DNA of 64,000 nucleotides from positions 1 to 64,000 of the forward strand of contig JAHLFF010000111.1 in NCBI GenBank assembly GCA_018883945.1, written 5' to 3'. The notes below the pieces were generated by a model. It searched no databases. It saw nothing but the letters and a program-made list of their open reading frames with translations, and was not told where the DNA came from. The DNA comes from Candidatus Acinetobacter avistercoris. GTDB taxonomy: Bacteria; Pseudomonadota; Gammaproteobacteria; Pseudomonadales; Moraxellaceae. Shown piece after piece: positions 27,288-38,343 of this stretch. The stretch's first letter is position 1; every line of letters starts with the position of its first letter. The translations under genes were made by a program, and so were the position numbers.

Positions 27288-27728
27288 TTACTTTTTTATG
27301 CTTGCCAAACGTATCAAAGCTTGGCTAAGCTTGGGGTCGCTCACAAAGCTAGCAGCGCTGTGTAACATTTCTTGAGTTGCTGGTGTAATTTGTTTAGGGA
27401 TTGTTGAGTTTTTAGGTTCGGTATTTGTTTTTGCACGTAAGCGAACTTGGATTTTCTGTAAATCGTTTAATTCATGAATTTGTGATAATTGAGAAATATA
27501 CTGTTTTTGAAGGTAGCCGAGTTGACTGATCAGGGCTTGATTTTCACCGGTAATAGTCAAAACACCGTATTGATAACAGACAACCTGCCATTGTTCATTT
27601 TGTGGCAATAAAGGTTGAATTAATTTAGTAAGTTTTTGCCATTCGGCAACTTGCTTTGTAAGAAACGATAAGTTTCCTGTTTTTAAGTGCTGTCTTGTTT
27701 GTTGAAAAACTTTTTTGGGTACTGACAT
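27288..27728 (-). CDS. DciA-like DUF721 protein
   Basis: The 146-residue protein resembles DciA (DUF721), the ancestral loader of the replicative helicase DnaB in bacteria lacking DnaC. The KH-like segment WQVVCYQYGVLTITGENQALISQLGYLQKQYISQL (about residues 48-82) and the following LNDLQKIQVRLRAKTN are the visible matches. The C-terminal 45 residues are poorly conserved. AGGA lies seven bases before the ATG. The lpxC neighbourhood commonly holds this gene in related species. Confidence 0.75.
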   Translation of the reverse strand: MSVPKKVFQQTRQHLKTGNLSFLTKQVAEWQKLTKLIQPLLPQNEQWQVVCYQYGVLTITGENQALISQLGYLQKQYISQLSQIHELNDLQKIQVRLRAKTNTEPKNSTIPKQITPATQEMLHSAASFVSDPKLSQALIRLASIKK

Positions 27729-27832
27729 ACATTGTTCCTACATGGTGATGTTCTAATCTTAAAAGGTTTTTAGTGAATATCAAGGATGAGATCACGCAGA
27801 AGACTTGGTAAGAACAGTTTAATGAGGTTTTT

Positions 27833-28525
27833 ATGCATTCGCGACGTATATTATTAGCATTTTCTTTAGCTGCTTCGGCTGCTTCTGTTGCTTTCGCAGA
27901 TTTAGTTCAATTAGATGCCACCAATGGATCATCACCTGACCGTTTAGAACAATTAACGAAAACATTGTCTCAAGGTGCATATAGCCACCCTGATGATATG
28001 GATATCCCTGCGAATACTCAGATGGATGTTAAAATTCGTAAAGCGGATCCAATCGAATTAAATAATGCGAGTCTTAATGAAAAAAATGGCTCTAAATCAA
28101 ATTCTCGTTATTCAGCTAACTCAGTATATTCTTGGTTAGTCACACATCCACTTCCAGATTTGAAACGTGTAAGTTCAAATTATGGTGGTCGTACGATGGG
28201 TGGTCGTGCTGAAAATCATTCTGGGTTGGACATGTCTGCACCGACGGGCACGCCAATTTACGCAACAGGTCCTGGTGTGGTTACAAAGTCAGGCTGGGGC
28301 ACTGGTTATGGTCAGTACGTAGAAATTAATCACGGCAATGGCTACATTACGCGTTATGCACATGCATCACGTTTAATTGCACGTGTAGGCGATAAAGTGG
28401 GCGCTGGTGAACATATTGCCAATGTAGGATGCACTGGGCGCTGTACTGGTCCGCACTTGCATTATGAAGTGGTTAAAGATGGTCAACGTAAGAATCCATC
28501 AACTTACTTAGCAATGTTGCCTTAA
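27833..28525 (+). CDS. M23-family (LytM) metallopeptidase, exported
   Basis: The 230-residue protein has a signal peptide (MHSRRILLAFSLAASAASVAFA) and a C-terminal M23 domain with zinc-ligand motifs HSGLD (about residue 123) and HLHYE (about 210), plus the intervening HGNGYITRYAHAS. These enzymes cut peptidoglycan cross-bridges or, when degenerate, activate amidases; here all ligands are kept, suggesting an active enzyme. The N-terminal 95 residues have no recognised domain. It starts with GAGG five bases upstream. Confidence 0.88.
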   Translation: MHSRRILLAFSLAASAASVAFADLVQLDATNGSSPDRLEQLTKTLSQGAYSHPDDMDIPANTQMDVKIRKADPIELNNASLNEKNGSKSNSRYSANSVYSWLVTHPLPDLKRVSSNYGGRTMGGRAENHSGLDMSAPTGTPIYATGPGVVTKSGWGTGYGQYVEINHGNGYITRYAHASRLIARVGDKVGAGEHIANVGCTGRCTGPHLHYEVVKDGQRKNPSTYLAMLP

Positions 28526-28571
28526 GATCAACTTAAGACCTGATTTGTCTTGAGTTTAAGTGATTACGTTT

Positions 28572-28634
28572 TTCAATCATTTCAATCATTTCAATCATTT
28601 CAATCATTTCAATCATTTCAATCATTTCAATCAT
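28572..28634 (+). repeat. 9-bp tandem repeat, seven perfect copies
   Basis: TTCAATCAT is repeated seven times without a mismatch. The array lies between the M23 stop and the terminator, so it is in the 3' untranslated region of the peptidase gene. Copy number is likely to vary between strains. Confidence 0.95.
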
Positions 28635-28676
28635 AATGAACATAAATCATATCACGCGATAAAATTTAGTTTGTTT

Positions 28677-28706
28677 AAAAAAACCGCCATTATTGGCGGT
28701 TTTTTG
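28677..28706 (+). terminator. Terminator before aceE
   Basis: AAAACCGCCA and TGGCGGTTTTTT form a stem with a T-run. Confidence 0.85.
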
Positions 28707-28848
28707 TTGTGTCGTGTAATTTATAGTCAACTACTATTTCATTATGAAATACTAGTTCAGGCTGTATTCAGCTGTAACCATAACTGAACGAGTGTATTTC
28801 ATGATACATATATCATATATAGATTAGGTTATTTGGAGTGGTGAAGAG

Positions 28849-31551
28849 ATGGCGTATTACGGCGATACCGACGCACAAGAAACGCAAGAATGGCAGGATG
28901 CTTTTGACTCTGTTCTAAAACATATGGGAACGGATCGCGCTGCATTTCTGTTGGAAAAGTTGTATCAGCAAGCTATTTCTAAACACGTACCACTTCAACG
29001 TATGAATACGCCTTATTTAAATACGATTCCAGTAGAAGAGTCACCGGCTATGCCAGGTGATCAAGATATGGAACGTCGCATTCGTGCCTTGATTCGTTGG
29101 AATGCCCTTGCGATGGTACTACGTGCCAATAAAACGGGTGATGATCTAGGTGGTCACTTGGCAAGTTTTGCATCTTCTGCAACGCTTTATGATGTCGGTT
29201 TTAACCACTTCTTCCGCGCAAATAGCGATAATTTTGGCGGAGACATGATCTATTATCAAGGACATTGTGCACCTGGTATCTATGCACGTTCATTCCTTGA
29301 AGGTCGTTTGACTGAAGAACATTTAGATAATTTCCGTCGTGAAGTTGCAGGAAAGGGCTTACCGTCATATCCACATCCTTACTTAATGCCTGATTATTGG
29401 CAGTTCCCAACAGTATCGATGGGCCTTGGTCCAATCATGTCTATTTATCAAGCGCATATTCAAAAGTATTTGATGAACCGTGGTTTGATCAAAGAAGAAG
29501 ACCGCAAGGTCTGGGCTTATCTTGGCGATGGCGAAATGGATGAGCCAGAAAGCTTAGGTGCAATTTCACTTGCAGGTCGTGAAAAACTTGATAACTTAAT
29601 TTGGGTGGTGAACTGTAACTTACAGCGTCTCGATGGACCTGTGCGTGGTAACGGTAAAATTATTCAAGAGCTTGAATCAGTATTCCGTGGTGCAGGCTGG
29701 CGTGTGATTAAAGTGGTATGGGGTCGTCATTGGGACTCACTACTCGATAAAGATAAATCGGGCGCTTTAAAAGCAGTCATGGATGAAGCCGTAGATGGTG
29801 ACTTCCAGCGTTACCAAGTGAAGGGCGGTGCATATGCACGTGAAAAGTTCTTTGGTAAATATCCAGAAGCAAAAGAATTGGTTAAAGATTTAAGCGATGA
29901 AGATATTGATAATCTAAATCGTGGTGGTCATGACCCGTACAAAGTATTTGCTGCCTATGCAGCTGCATGTACAGCGAATGGTCAGCCTACCGTAATTCTG
30001 GCTAAAACAATTAAAGGTTATGGTTTATCCGAAGAAATTGAAGCAGTCAATAAGACGCATCAAATCAAGAAGATGCAAATCAATTCTTTGAAATATGTAC
30101 GTGATCGTTTTAACCTGCCGTTCTCTGATGAACAGCTTGAAGAAGTGCCATTCTATCGTCCAAGCGAAAACTCGCCTGAAATAAAGTATATGAAGGCGCG
30201 TCGCGAAGCATTAGGCGGATATTTACCTGCACGCCGTAAAGAAAGTGAAACTTTAGCGATTCCTGAACTTTCTGTTTTTGACTCGGTATTGGCGGGTTCA
30301 AATGGCAAAGAGCAATCGACGACTATGGTAATGGTTCGTTTGATTTCATCATTGCTTAAAGAAAAAGCGATCAAAGACCGCGTAGTACCGATTGTTCCAG
30401 ATGAAGCACGTACTTTTGGTTTAGAAGGGATGTTCCGTCAATTGGGTATTTATGCCGCGCATGGTCAAAAATATACCCCTGAAGACCAAGAACAACTCAT
30501 GCATTACCGTGAAGCAAAAGATGGTCATATGCTGCAAGAAGGTATTAATGAAGCTGGTGCGATGAGTGCATGGGCAGCGTTGGCAACCAGTTATTCAACC
30601 AATAATCTGCCTATGATTCCAATGTACATGTACTACTCTATGTTTGGTTTCCAGCGTATTGGTGACATTGCATGGGCGGCGGGCGATGCACAAGCACAAG
30701 GTTTCTTATTGGGTGCTACAGCGGGTCGTACTACGCTTAATGGCGAAGGTTTACAGCATCAAGATGGTCATTCGCATATTCTGGCTAATACCATTCCGAA
30801 CTGTGTGTCATATGACCCATGTTTCGGTTATGAACTTGCGGTTATCGTACATGACGGTTTACAACGTATGTATGTCAATCAAGAGCGCGTGTTCTACTAC
30901 TTAACAGTGATGAATGAAAACTACGAGCATCCTGAAATGCCAAAAGGTGTTGAGGAAGGCATCAAACGTGGTATGTATTTATTGCAAGAAGATGAGAAAG
31001 CAACTGTTCAGCTGATGGGTTCAGGTGTGATTCTGCGTGAAGTGATTAAAGCTGCACAAATTCTACGTGATGAATATCAAATCCATTCCAATGTCTATAG
31101 CGTAACTAGCTTCAATGAGCTTGCACGCGATGGTATGGCGTGTGAAGAATATAATCGCTTACATCCGATGGCTGAAGTTGAGAAAGAGTCTTGGGTCTCT
31201 AAACAACTTCGCGCGACTCAAGGTATCGTGGTTTCTGCGACAGATCATATGCGTGCGTATAGCGAACAAATTCGTGCTTATCTTCCAGATAATCGCCCAT
31301 TTGTGGCATTGGGTACAGATGGTTTCGGTCGTTCGGATACACGAGGTAACTTACGTAGCTACTTTGGTGTTGATGCAGCGCACATTGTGGTTGCAACATT
31401 GAAAAAATTGGCTGATGAAGGTGAAGTGGATGCGCGTCTCGTGAAAGATGCCATCTCAACGTTTGAGTTAGATACAGATCGTCCAGTGGCTTGGGCGCCG
31501 CAAGCGACACCATCGGTGTTACCTGTTGCTGACTACAAAGAGGAGAAATAA
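28849..31551 (+). CDS. aceE: Pyruvate dehydrogenase E1 component (homodimeric)
   Basis: AceE decarboxylates pyruvate with thiamine diphosphate and passes the acetyl group to the lipoyl domains of AceF. The 900-residue protein matches the homodimeric gammaproteobacterial type: HFFRANSDNFGGDMIYYQGH, the thiamine motif GDGEMDEPESLGAI...NLIWVVNCNLQRLDGPVRGN (about 226-266), and RTTLNGEGLQHQDGHS. It is followed two bases later by aceF. GGAG lies upstream of the ATG. Confidence 0.98.
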   Translation: MAYYGDTDAQETQEWQDAFDSVLKHMGTDRAAFLLEKLYQQAISKHVPLQRMNTPYLNTIPVEESPAMPGDQDMERRIRALIRWNALAMVLRANKTGDDLGGHLASFASSATLYDVGFNHFFRANSDNFGGDMIYYQGHCAPGIYARSFLEGRLTEEHLDNFRREVAGKGLPSYPHPYLMPDYWQFPTVSMGLGPIMSIYQAHIQKYLMNRGLIKEEDRKVWAYLGDGEMDEPESLGAISLAGREKLDNLIWVVNCNLQRLDGPVRGNGKIIQELESVFRGAGWRVIKVVWGRHWDSLLDKDKSGALKAVMDEAVDGDFQRYQVKGGAYAREKFFGKYPEAKELVKDLSDEDIDNLNRGGHDPYKVFAAYAAACTANGQPTVILAKTIKGYGLSEEIEAVNKTHQIKKMQINSLKYVRDRFNLPFSDEQLEEVPFYRPSENSPEIKYMKARREALGGYLPARRKESETLAIPELSVFDSVLAGSNGKEQSTTMVMVRLISSLLKEKAIKDRVVPIVPDEARTFGLEGMFRQLGIYAAHGQKYTPEDQEQLMHYREAKDGHMLQEGINEAGAMSAWAALATSYSTNNLPMIPMYMYYSMFGFQRIGDIAWAAGDAQAQGFLLGATAGRTTLNGEGLQHQDGHSHILANTIPNCVSYDPCFGYELAVIVHDGLQRMYVNQERVFYYLTVMNENYEHPEMPKGVEEGIKRGMYLLQEDEKATVQLMGSGVILREVIKAAQILRDEYQIHSNVYSVTSFNELARDGMACEEYNRLHPMAEVEKESWVSKQLRATQGIVVSATDHMRAYSEQIRAYLPDNRPFVALGTDGFGRSDTRGNLRSYFGVDAAHIVVATLKKLADEGEVDARLVKDAISTFELDTDRPVAWAPQATPSVLPVADYKEEK

Positions 31552-31553
31552 TA

Positions 31554-33539
31554 ATGCAGATTACGACTCCAGATATTGGTGTAGATTCAGCAGTTGTCGC
31601 TGAGATCTTAGTCAAAGTAGGCGATAGCATTGCCGTTGATGACAGTATTGTATTGCTTGAGTCTGATAAAGCCTCTGTTGAAGTGCCTAGCACTTCAGCG
31701 GGTGTGGTGAAAAGCATTGCTGTAAGCTTGGGTGACAATGTTGCCGAAGGTGCTGTACTGATTGAGCTTGAAGCTGGAGATGCGGTGGATGCTGAATCAA
31801 CTACTCAGGTAGAAGTGCAAGACGAGAAAAACGACAAAGACGAGACAAAAACTGAAGCACCTGTAGAAGAAAAGCCTGCTGAAGAGAAAGCGGCTAAAAC
31901 AAGTGCAGTGGTTGATGTACAAGTTCCTGATATTGGTGTTGAAAAAGCCATTGTAGGTGAGATCTTGGTCTCTGTAGGGGATGAGATTGAAGTTGATCAA
32001 AGTATTGTGGTGGTCGAGTCAGATAAAGCGACTGTAGAAGTACCGAGTACTGTTGCAGGTGTGGTTGAATCTGTTGAAATTAAAGTTGGTGATAATGTCA
32101 AAGAAGGTGTGGTGATTCTCACTGTGAAAACCACAACTACTGATTCAGCTGTTTCTGCGGAAAAACCAAAATCAGAATCAGCATCGCCAGCACAAGAAAG
32201 CCAGGAAACACCAGCGCCAAAAGCAGCATCTGTTCCTCAAGGTGATGTTGAAGTTAAAGTACCTGATTTGGGTGTAGATAAAGCAGCTGTAGCGGAAATT
32301 TTAGTTGCAGTGGGTGATACAGTCGAAAAAGACCAAAGCATCATTGTGGTTGAATCAGATAAAGCGACTGTTGAAGTACCAAGTTCAATTGCTGGAGTGG
32401 TGAAGGCCATACATGTGACTTTAGGACAGAATGTTTCTGAGGGTATTGCTTTACTGACCATTGAAGCTGAAGGCCAAGTTGCATCTGAACCTGTTGAGGC
32501 GAAAACACCGAAAGCAGCACCGGCTCAAACCGCGAAGCAAGTTGAAGCTCCAAAAGCTCAAGCAGCACAAACAACTCAAATAACGCAAACGAATGGCGTT
32601 GATAAGCTGAGCAAAGAGCAGAATGCAGAAAATGCCAAAGTGTATGCAGGACCTGCAGTACGTAAATTGGCACGTGAGTTGGGTGTGGTTCTTTCTGAAG
32701 TGAAAGCATCAGGTCCGCATCAACGTTTGATGAAAGAAGATTTGGTTACTTATGTGAAAATGCGTTTAACAACGCCACAAACAACGCCAGTTGCACAAGC
32801 TGCAGCGGCAGCTGGATTGCCAAAACTTCCTGACTTCTCTGCATTTGGTGGTGTTGAAGAAAAACCAATGACTCGTTTGCAGCAGGTCTCTGTACCGCAA
32901 CTGACATTGAATAACTTCATTCCACAAGTGACGCAATTTGATGCAGCAGATATTACCGAGCTCGAGGCTTGGCGTAATGATCTTAAAGGCAACTTTAAGA
33001 AAGACGGTATTAGTCTGACCATCATGGCCTTCATTATTAAAGCGGTTGCTCATTTGCTTAAAGAAGAGCGTGATTTTGCGGGACATTTGTCTGATGATGC
33101 GAAATCCATTCTGCTTCGTAATGAAATTCATATGGGTATTGCTGTTGCAACGCCAGATGGTTTAACCGTTCCAGTTCTTCGTCACCCAGATCAAAAATCG
33201 ATTAAGGAAATTGCGGTTGAGCTCGGTGTGTTAGGCCAGAAAGCACGTGATAAAAAGCTTTCTCCAAAAGACTTGCAGGGCGCGAACTTTACCATTTCAA
33301 GCTTAGGCGCGATTAGTGGCACAGCATTTACACCGTTGGTAAACTGGCCTCAAGTGGCGATTTTGGGTATTTCGCCTGCAACGATGCAACCTGTGTGGAA
33401 TGGTCAAACCTTTGATCCGAAATTAATGCTGCCATTATCATTATCCTATGATCATCGTGTCATTAATGGTGCAGATGCAGCACGCTTTACCAATAAGCTG
33501 ACGAAATTACTTAAAGATATCCGTACCTTATTGATATAA
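31554..33539 (+). CDS. aceF: Dihydrolipoyl acetyltransferase (E2), three lipoyl domains
   Basis: AceF is the core of pyruvate dehydrogenase. The 661-residue protein has three lipoyl domains with the lipoylation motif ESDKA (first lysine K39, then about K160 and K266), separated by Ala/Pro/Glu-rich linkers, then a peripheral-subunit-binding domain (VYAGPAVRKLARELGVVL) and the catalytic domain ending in the HRVINGADAARF motif. GAGGAG precedes the start. The E3 gene (lpd) is not in the window. Confidence 0.97.
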   Translation: MQITTPDIGVDSAVVAEILVKVGDSIAVDDSIVLLESDKASVEVPSTSAGVVKSIAVSLGDNVAEGAVLIELEAGDAVDAESTTQVEVQDEKNDKDETKTEAPVEEKPAEEKAAKTSAVVDVQVPDIGVEKAIVGEILVSVGDEIEVDQSIVVVESDKATVEVPSTVAGVVESVEIKVGDNVKEGVVILTVKTTTTDSAVSAEKPKSESASPAQESQETPAPKAASVPQGDVEVKVPDLGVDKAAVAEILVAVGDTVEKDQSIIVVESDKATVEVPSSIAGVVKAIHVTLGQNVSEGIALLTIEAEGQVASEPVEAKTPKAAPAQTAKQVEAPKAQAAQTTQITQTNGVDKLSKEQNAENAKVYAGPAVRKLARELGVVLSEVKASGPHQRLMKEDLVTYVKMRLTTPQTTPVAQAAAAAGLPKLPDFSAFGGVEEKPMTRLQQVSVPQLTLNNFIPQVTQFDAADITELEAWRNDLKGNFKKDGISLTIMAFIIKAVAHLLKEERDFAGHLSDDAKSILLRNEIHMGIAVATPDGLTVPVLRHPDQKSIKEIAVELGVLGQKARDKKLSPKDLQGANFTISSLGAISGTAFTPLVNWPQVAILGISPATMQPVWNGQTFDPKLMLPLSLSYDHRVINGADAARFTNKLTKLLKDIRTLLI

Positions 33540-33558
33540 GTCATCTGAATAGAATTTT

Positions 33559-33584
33559 AAAACCCTGCTTCGGCAGGGTTTTTT
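33559..33584 (+). terminator. Terminator after aceF
   Basis: AAAACCCTGC-TTCG-GCAGGGTTTTTT. Confidence 0.92.
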
Positions 33585-33631
33585 ATTGCACTTTATAAAT
33601 TGAAAAAAAATGGTTATACTTGTTTCACTTC

Positions 33632-33848
33632 ATTGGGGAGTAGCCGCCTTTTACGCAATGTGAAAGGGTGATGGTCAACATAATTGTTCAACAGAACATG
33701 GTCATCATAGCAAAGAACCAAGATCGCTTTTTAAGCTTTCTTTTGTTGGCAAGACCTTTGATTTACCACTCTGTGATCAATATGTTGTGAATATATTGAT
33801 TTTGGCTAGCAGGAGCGGTGAGTCATAGGCATATTTGCTAGCCAGAGA
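33632..33848 (+). promoter_or_regulatory. yybP-ykoY manganese riboswitch with expression platform
   Basis: The conserved TTGGGGAGTAGCC of the yybP-ykoY class is at 33633-33645, and the conserved 3' GGCAAGACCTTTG lies at 33748-33760, as in the alx/mntP riboswitches. Downstream, TGGCTAGCA (33803-33811) and TGCTAGCCA (33836-33844) form a nine-base-pair hairpin ending 12 bases before the start codon. Its loop holds AGGAGCGGTGAG. The position directly before a GDT1-type Mn exporter supports Mn2+ sensing. Confidence 0.85.
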
Positions 33849-33856
33849 ATATAAAA

Positions 33857-34435
33857 ATGCTCAGTGCTTTTCTAATTTCAATCCTTGTTGTTGCTTTATC
33901 CGAAATGGGTGATAAAACCCAGTTGCTTGCACTTTTACTTGCTGCACGTTTCCGCAAACCTGTTCCTATTCTTTTTGCTATCTTTTTGGCCACGCTCGTT
34001 AACCATGGTGTTTCAGCTGTTTTGGGTCAATGGATTACCACTGTTCTGAGTCCAACAATATTAATATGGATTGTATCGTTGGGTTTTATCGGTATGGCGA
34101 TTTGGATGCTAATCCCCGATGAATTGGGTGATGAGTCTGAAAGTATCAATAAATGGCAAAAATATGGGGTCTTCGGTGCGACTTTTGTGTTGTTCTTTTT
34201 GGCGGAAATTGGCGATAAAACCCAAATCGCAACAGTGGCTTTAGCTGCTCGTTTCGACAGCATCGCTTGGGTAACGATAGGAACAACGCTGGGTATTATG
34301 CTGGTGAATGCACCTGCTGTTTTTATTGGTAATAAATTGGCTGAAAAATTACCGATATCATTAATTCATAAAATTGGTGCGTTCATCTTCTTAGTGATTG
34401 GTGTTGCTGCTTTGGTTCAACATTACTTTTTTTAA
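33857..34435 (+). CDS. TMEM165/GDT1 (UPF0016) manganese exporter-like protein
   Basis: The 192-residue membrane protein has six hydrophobic segments and the two signature motifs of the family, ALSEMGDKTQLLAL (about residues 13-26) and LAEIGDKTQIATV (about 115-127), in the two inverted halves. Bacterial members export Mn2+ (MneA type) and are commonly controlled by yybP-ykoY riboswitches, as one lies upstream here. Ca2+ transport is the alternative known for eukaryotic members. Confidence 0.9.
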   Translation: MLSAFLISILVVALSEMGDKTQLLALLLAARFRKPVPILFAIFLATLVNHGVSAVLGQWITTVLSPTILIWIVSLGFIGMAIWMLIPDELGDESESINKWQKYGVFGATFVLFFLAEIGDKTQIATVALAARFDSIAWVTIGTTLGIMLVNAPAVFIGNKLAEKLPISLIHKIGAFIFLVIGVAALVQHYFF

Positions 34436-34521
34436 TATCTAGATTCTTAGACGAAATGCTATAGAAAATACGTCAGTGATAATCTAAGTTATAAAATAAG
34501 TTATCAACTGGTTTATAAAGC

Positions 34522-34553
34522 AAGTCATGAAGTAAGTCATGAAGTAAGTTATG
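34522..34553 (+). repeat. 12-bp direct repeat, 2.7 copies
   Basis: AAGTCATGAAGT occurs twice in tandem (34522-34545), followed by AAGTTATG. Confidence 0.85.
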
Positions 34554-34592
34554 GCGCGAGAAGCTGAGTGATTTCACTTAGTTTCTAGCGCT
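34554..34592 (+). repeat. Imperfect inverted repeat
   Basis: GCGCGAGAAGCTGAGTGA and TCACTTAGTTTCTAGCGC form a stem of about 17 pairs with a TT loop, several G-T pairs and one bulge. No T-run follows, so it is not a typical terminator of the GDT1 gene. Confidence 0.6.
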
Positions 34593-34738
34593 ATATAATG
34601 ACTAGAGCTTGTGTAAAAGTGCGTGTATCAAAGCGTTATATAAAAATTGCAATAAAATTTATAAAACAACAGACAATAAAAATTCACTTCTTTAATATTT
34701 AAAAAAATAAAGAATTGAAGCTGAGTGAGAAATCTAAA

Positions 34739-35104
34739 ATGTTAGTTAAAAAAAGTGCGCAGGACGAGTGTCAAAGCTGTGGAGCATGTTGTGCTTTTTA
34801 TCGTGTGTCTTTTTATTGGAGTGAAAGCGAAGTCATGCCCGCTGATGCGGTTGAACCTCTGACAGCAGTTTATTCTTGTATGAAAGGCACCAATCAAAAA
34901 AATCCACGCTGTGTGATGTTAACAGGTGAGATTGGTCAACAGGTCAGCTGTAGCATGTACGAATTAAGAAGTTCATCTTGTAAAGAAGTTCAGGCTGGTG
35001 ACAGCCAGTGTTTAAAGGCAAGAACAGCGCATCATTTGATTCCACTCATTGACATAGAGACACAGGATCCGATAAACGATGAAGATTACGATCAGGTTTG
35101 TTAA
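34739..35104 (+). CDS. YkgJ-family cysteine-cluster protein
   Basis: The 121-residue protein carries CQSCGACCAFYRVSF at residues 10-24, the cysteine cluster of the YkgJ/UPF0153 family, and further cysteines in the conserved CMKG, PRCVMLTGEIGQQVSCSMYELRSSSCKE region. Such clusters are thought to bind zinc or an iron-sulfur centre; function is unknown. The ATG at 34739 has GAG about ten bases upstream; the frame opens earlier at a TTG at 34715. Confidence 0.8.
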   Translation: MLVKKSAQDECQSCGACCAFYRVSFYWSESEVMPADAVEPLTAVYSCMKGTNQKNPRCVMLTGEIGQQVSCSMYELRSSSCKEVQAGDSQCLKARTAHHLIPLIDIETQDPINDEDYDQVC

Positions 35105-35344
35105 ATTTTTCTGAGACCTCACTTTTTATTGTTCTATTATCGAATTATTCATTAAATATTAGATTTTAATCTTTAATTGAAATTTGATTGATATCAATGT
35201 GGATTTAAAGATTGACCTAATGGCTCTTTTAAAGCGCAGTATTATTTATAAATTTATCATTTTGATATCACTGATTAAATTGAGGAATATGAAAAATTTA
35301 AACAATTCCTGAGAATAAAAATGAAATTTAAATAGAAATTTGTA

Positions 35345-36846
<1,502 letters not shown>

Positions 36847-36890
36847 TATTCATTAATCTATTGGCTGAATTTTTGCAGTATTTGTTGTAT

Positions 36891-36921
36891 AAAAAGCCGT
36901 CAGTTTATGACGGCTTTTTTT
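36891..36921 (+). terminator. Terminator after guaB
   Basis: AAAAAGCCGTCA-GTTTA-TGACGGCTTTTTTT. Confidence 0.92.
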
Positions 36922-36987
36922 ATTTAGTGTAAAGTGGTTTTATGAAAATCGAAGTGTGAAAAAACACGGATAATAAGCGGGAAAAAG

Positions 36988-38319
36988 ATGAGTTATTTTG
37001 GTACAGATGGTATACGAGGAAAATTCGGAGAACTTCCGATTACCCCTGAATTTGCTTTAAAACTTGGTTTTGCCGCGGGGAAAGTTTTAAAACAAACGAC
37101 CAAAAAGAATAAACCGATTGTGGTATTGGGGAAAGATACCCGTCTATCAGGTTATATTTTAGAAGCAGCATTACAAGCAGGCTTAAATGCTGCGGGTGTA
37201 TATGTTCACTTATTAGGGCCATTACCAACCCCCGCTATTGCACATTTAACACGTGCTTTGCATGCGAGTTTAGGCATTGTCATTTCTGCATCGCATAATC
37301 CATTTTTTGATAATGGAATTAAGTTCTTTTCGGGTGAAGGCAAAAAAATCGCAGATTCCTTCCAAGATGCGATCAATTTAGAATTAGAAAAAGATATTTT
37401 GATCGAAGACAATGCTAATTTGGGAAAAAGCGTCCGTGTAAAAGATGCCAATGGTCGTTACATTGAGTTTTGCAAATCATCATTTCCTTATCACTATGAT
37501 TTAAATGATTTAAAAATTGTAGTGGATTGTGCAAATGGCGCTGCTTATAGCGTAGGTCCATCTGTATTTCGTGAATTAGGTGCTAAAGTTATTGCGATTC
37601 ATAATGAACCAGACGGTTTGAATATCAATGAAAACTGTGGTTCAACACATCCAGAAAAGCTACAAGCTGCCGTTGTTGAACATGAAGCCGATATAGGTGT
37701 GGCGTTTGACGGTGATGCAGACCGTGTGGTCATGGTCGATAAATATGGCAAGCTGATCGATGGCGATCATATTTTATACATATTGGCGACTCAAGCGAAT
37801 CAAAAACCTGCGGGTATTGTGGGTACAGTGATGAGTAATATGGCTTTAGAATTGGCTTTAGAAAAAGCCAATGTGCCATTTACTCGGGCTAAGGTCGGTG
37901 ATCGCTATGTATTCCAAGCTTTAGCTGATCATGACTGGGTTATAGGTGGCGAACCATCAGGTCATATTTTAACACTGGATAAAAGCACGACCGGTGATGC
38001 GATCATTGCAGCCTTACAAGTATTGACCGTGATGGTAGAGCAGCAAAAAGCCTTACATGAGTTGGTTGATGGTTTTGAATTATTGCCCAACGTGTTGGTC
38101 AACGTACGCTTAGAACAAATGTTTGATCCCTACGCTGTACCTGCTTTGGTTACAGAATTTGATAAAGCTGAGGCACAACTCAAAGGTCGAGGTCGATTAT
38201 TGATTCGTAAATCGGGTACTGAGCCTGTGATTCGTGTCATGGTTGAAGGTGAAGATCTAGCAGAAGTAACAGCATTGGCAAATCAACTGGCAGATGCGGT
38301 ACGTGCAAACGCAGCTTAA
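36988..38319 (+). CDS. glmM: Phosphoglucosamine mutase
   Basis: GlmM converts glucosamine-6-phosphate to glucosamine-1-phosphate for UDP-GlcNAc. The 443-residue protein begins [21 protein letters not shown], has the phosphoserine motif [16 protein letters not shown] (about residues 98-113), the metal loop [13 protein letters not shown] and the C-terminal [19 protein letters not shown]. It is followed closely by pdxH and recJ, apparently one transcript. Confidence 0.97.
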   Translation: MSYFGTDGIRGKFGELPITPEFALKLGFAAGKVLKQTTKKNKPIVVLGKDTRLSGYILEAALQAGLNAAGVYVHLLGPLPTPAIAHLTRALHASLGIVISASHNPFFDNGIKFFSGEGKKIADSFQDAINLELEKDILIEDNANLGKSVRVKDANGRYIEFCKSSFPYHYDLNDLKIVVDCANGAAYSVGPSVFRELGAKVIAIHNEPDGLNINENCGSTHPEKLQAAVVEHEADIGVAFDGDADRVVMVDKYGKLIDGDHILYILATQANQKPAGIVGTVMSNMALELALEKANVPFTRAKVGDRYVFQALADHDWVIGGEPSGHILTLDKSTTGDAIIAALQVLTVMVEQQKALHELVDGFELLPNVLVNVRLEQMFDPYAVPALVTEFDKAEAQLKGRGRLLIRKSGTEPVIRVMVEGEDLAEVTALANQLADAVRANAA

Positions 38320-38343
38320 AATCATTTGAGAGTAAAGTTCATC

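Larger units (their letters stand above)
28526..28848. other. Intergenic region with tandem repeat and terminator
   Basis: The gap before aceE holds a 7-copy 9-bp repeat, a strong terminator and about 140 bases of aceE leader ending in GGAG before the ATG. A frame running through the repeat would code for Phe-Asn-His repeats but lacks a ribosome-binding site. Confidence 0.7.
34436..34738. other. Intergenic region with direct repeats and a hairpin
   Basis: The 300-base AT-rich gap contains a 12-bp direct repeat (34522-34553) directly followed by an imperfect long hairpin (34554-34592). No gene is seen. The promoter of the downstream YkgJ-like gene is not evident. Confidence 0.6.

Noticed and set aside
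28572..28634. Could the repeat be a CRISPR array
   Set aside because: Units are nine bases with no spacers and there are no cas genes.
28560..28787. 75-codon ORF with Phe-Asn-His repeats
   Set aside because: It starts at a GTG without SD, and most of its composition is the 9-bp repeat followed by a terminator.
31199..31738. 179-codon minus-strand ORF inside aceE/aceF
   Set aside because: It is antisense to two certain coding sequences and reflects their codon bias.
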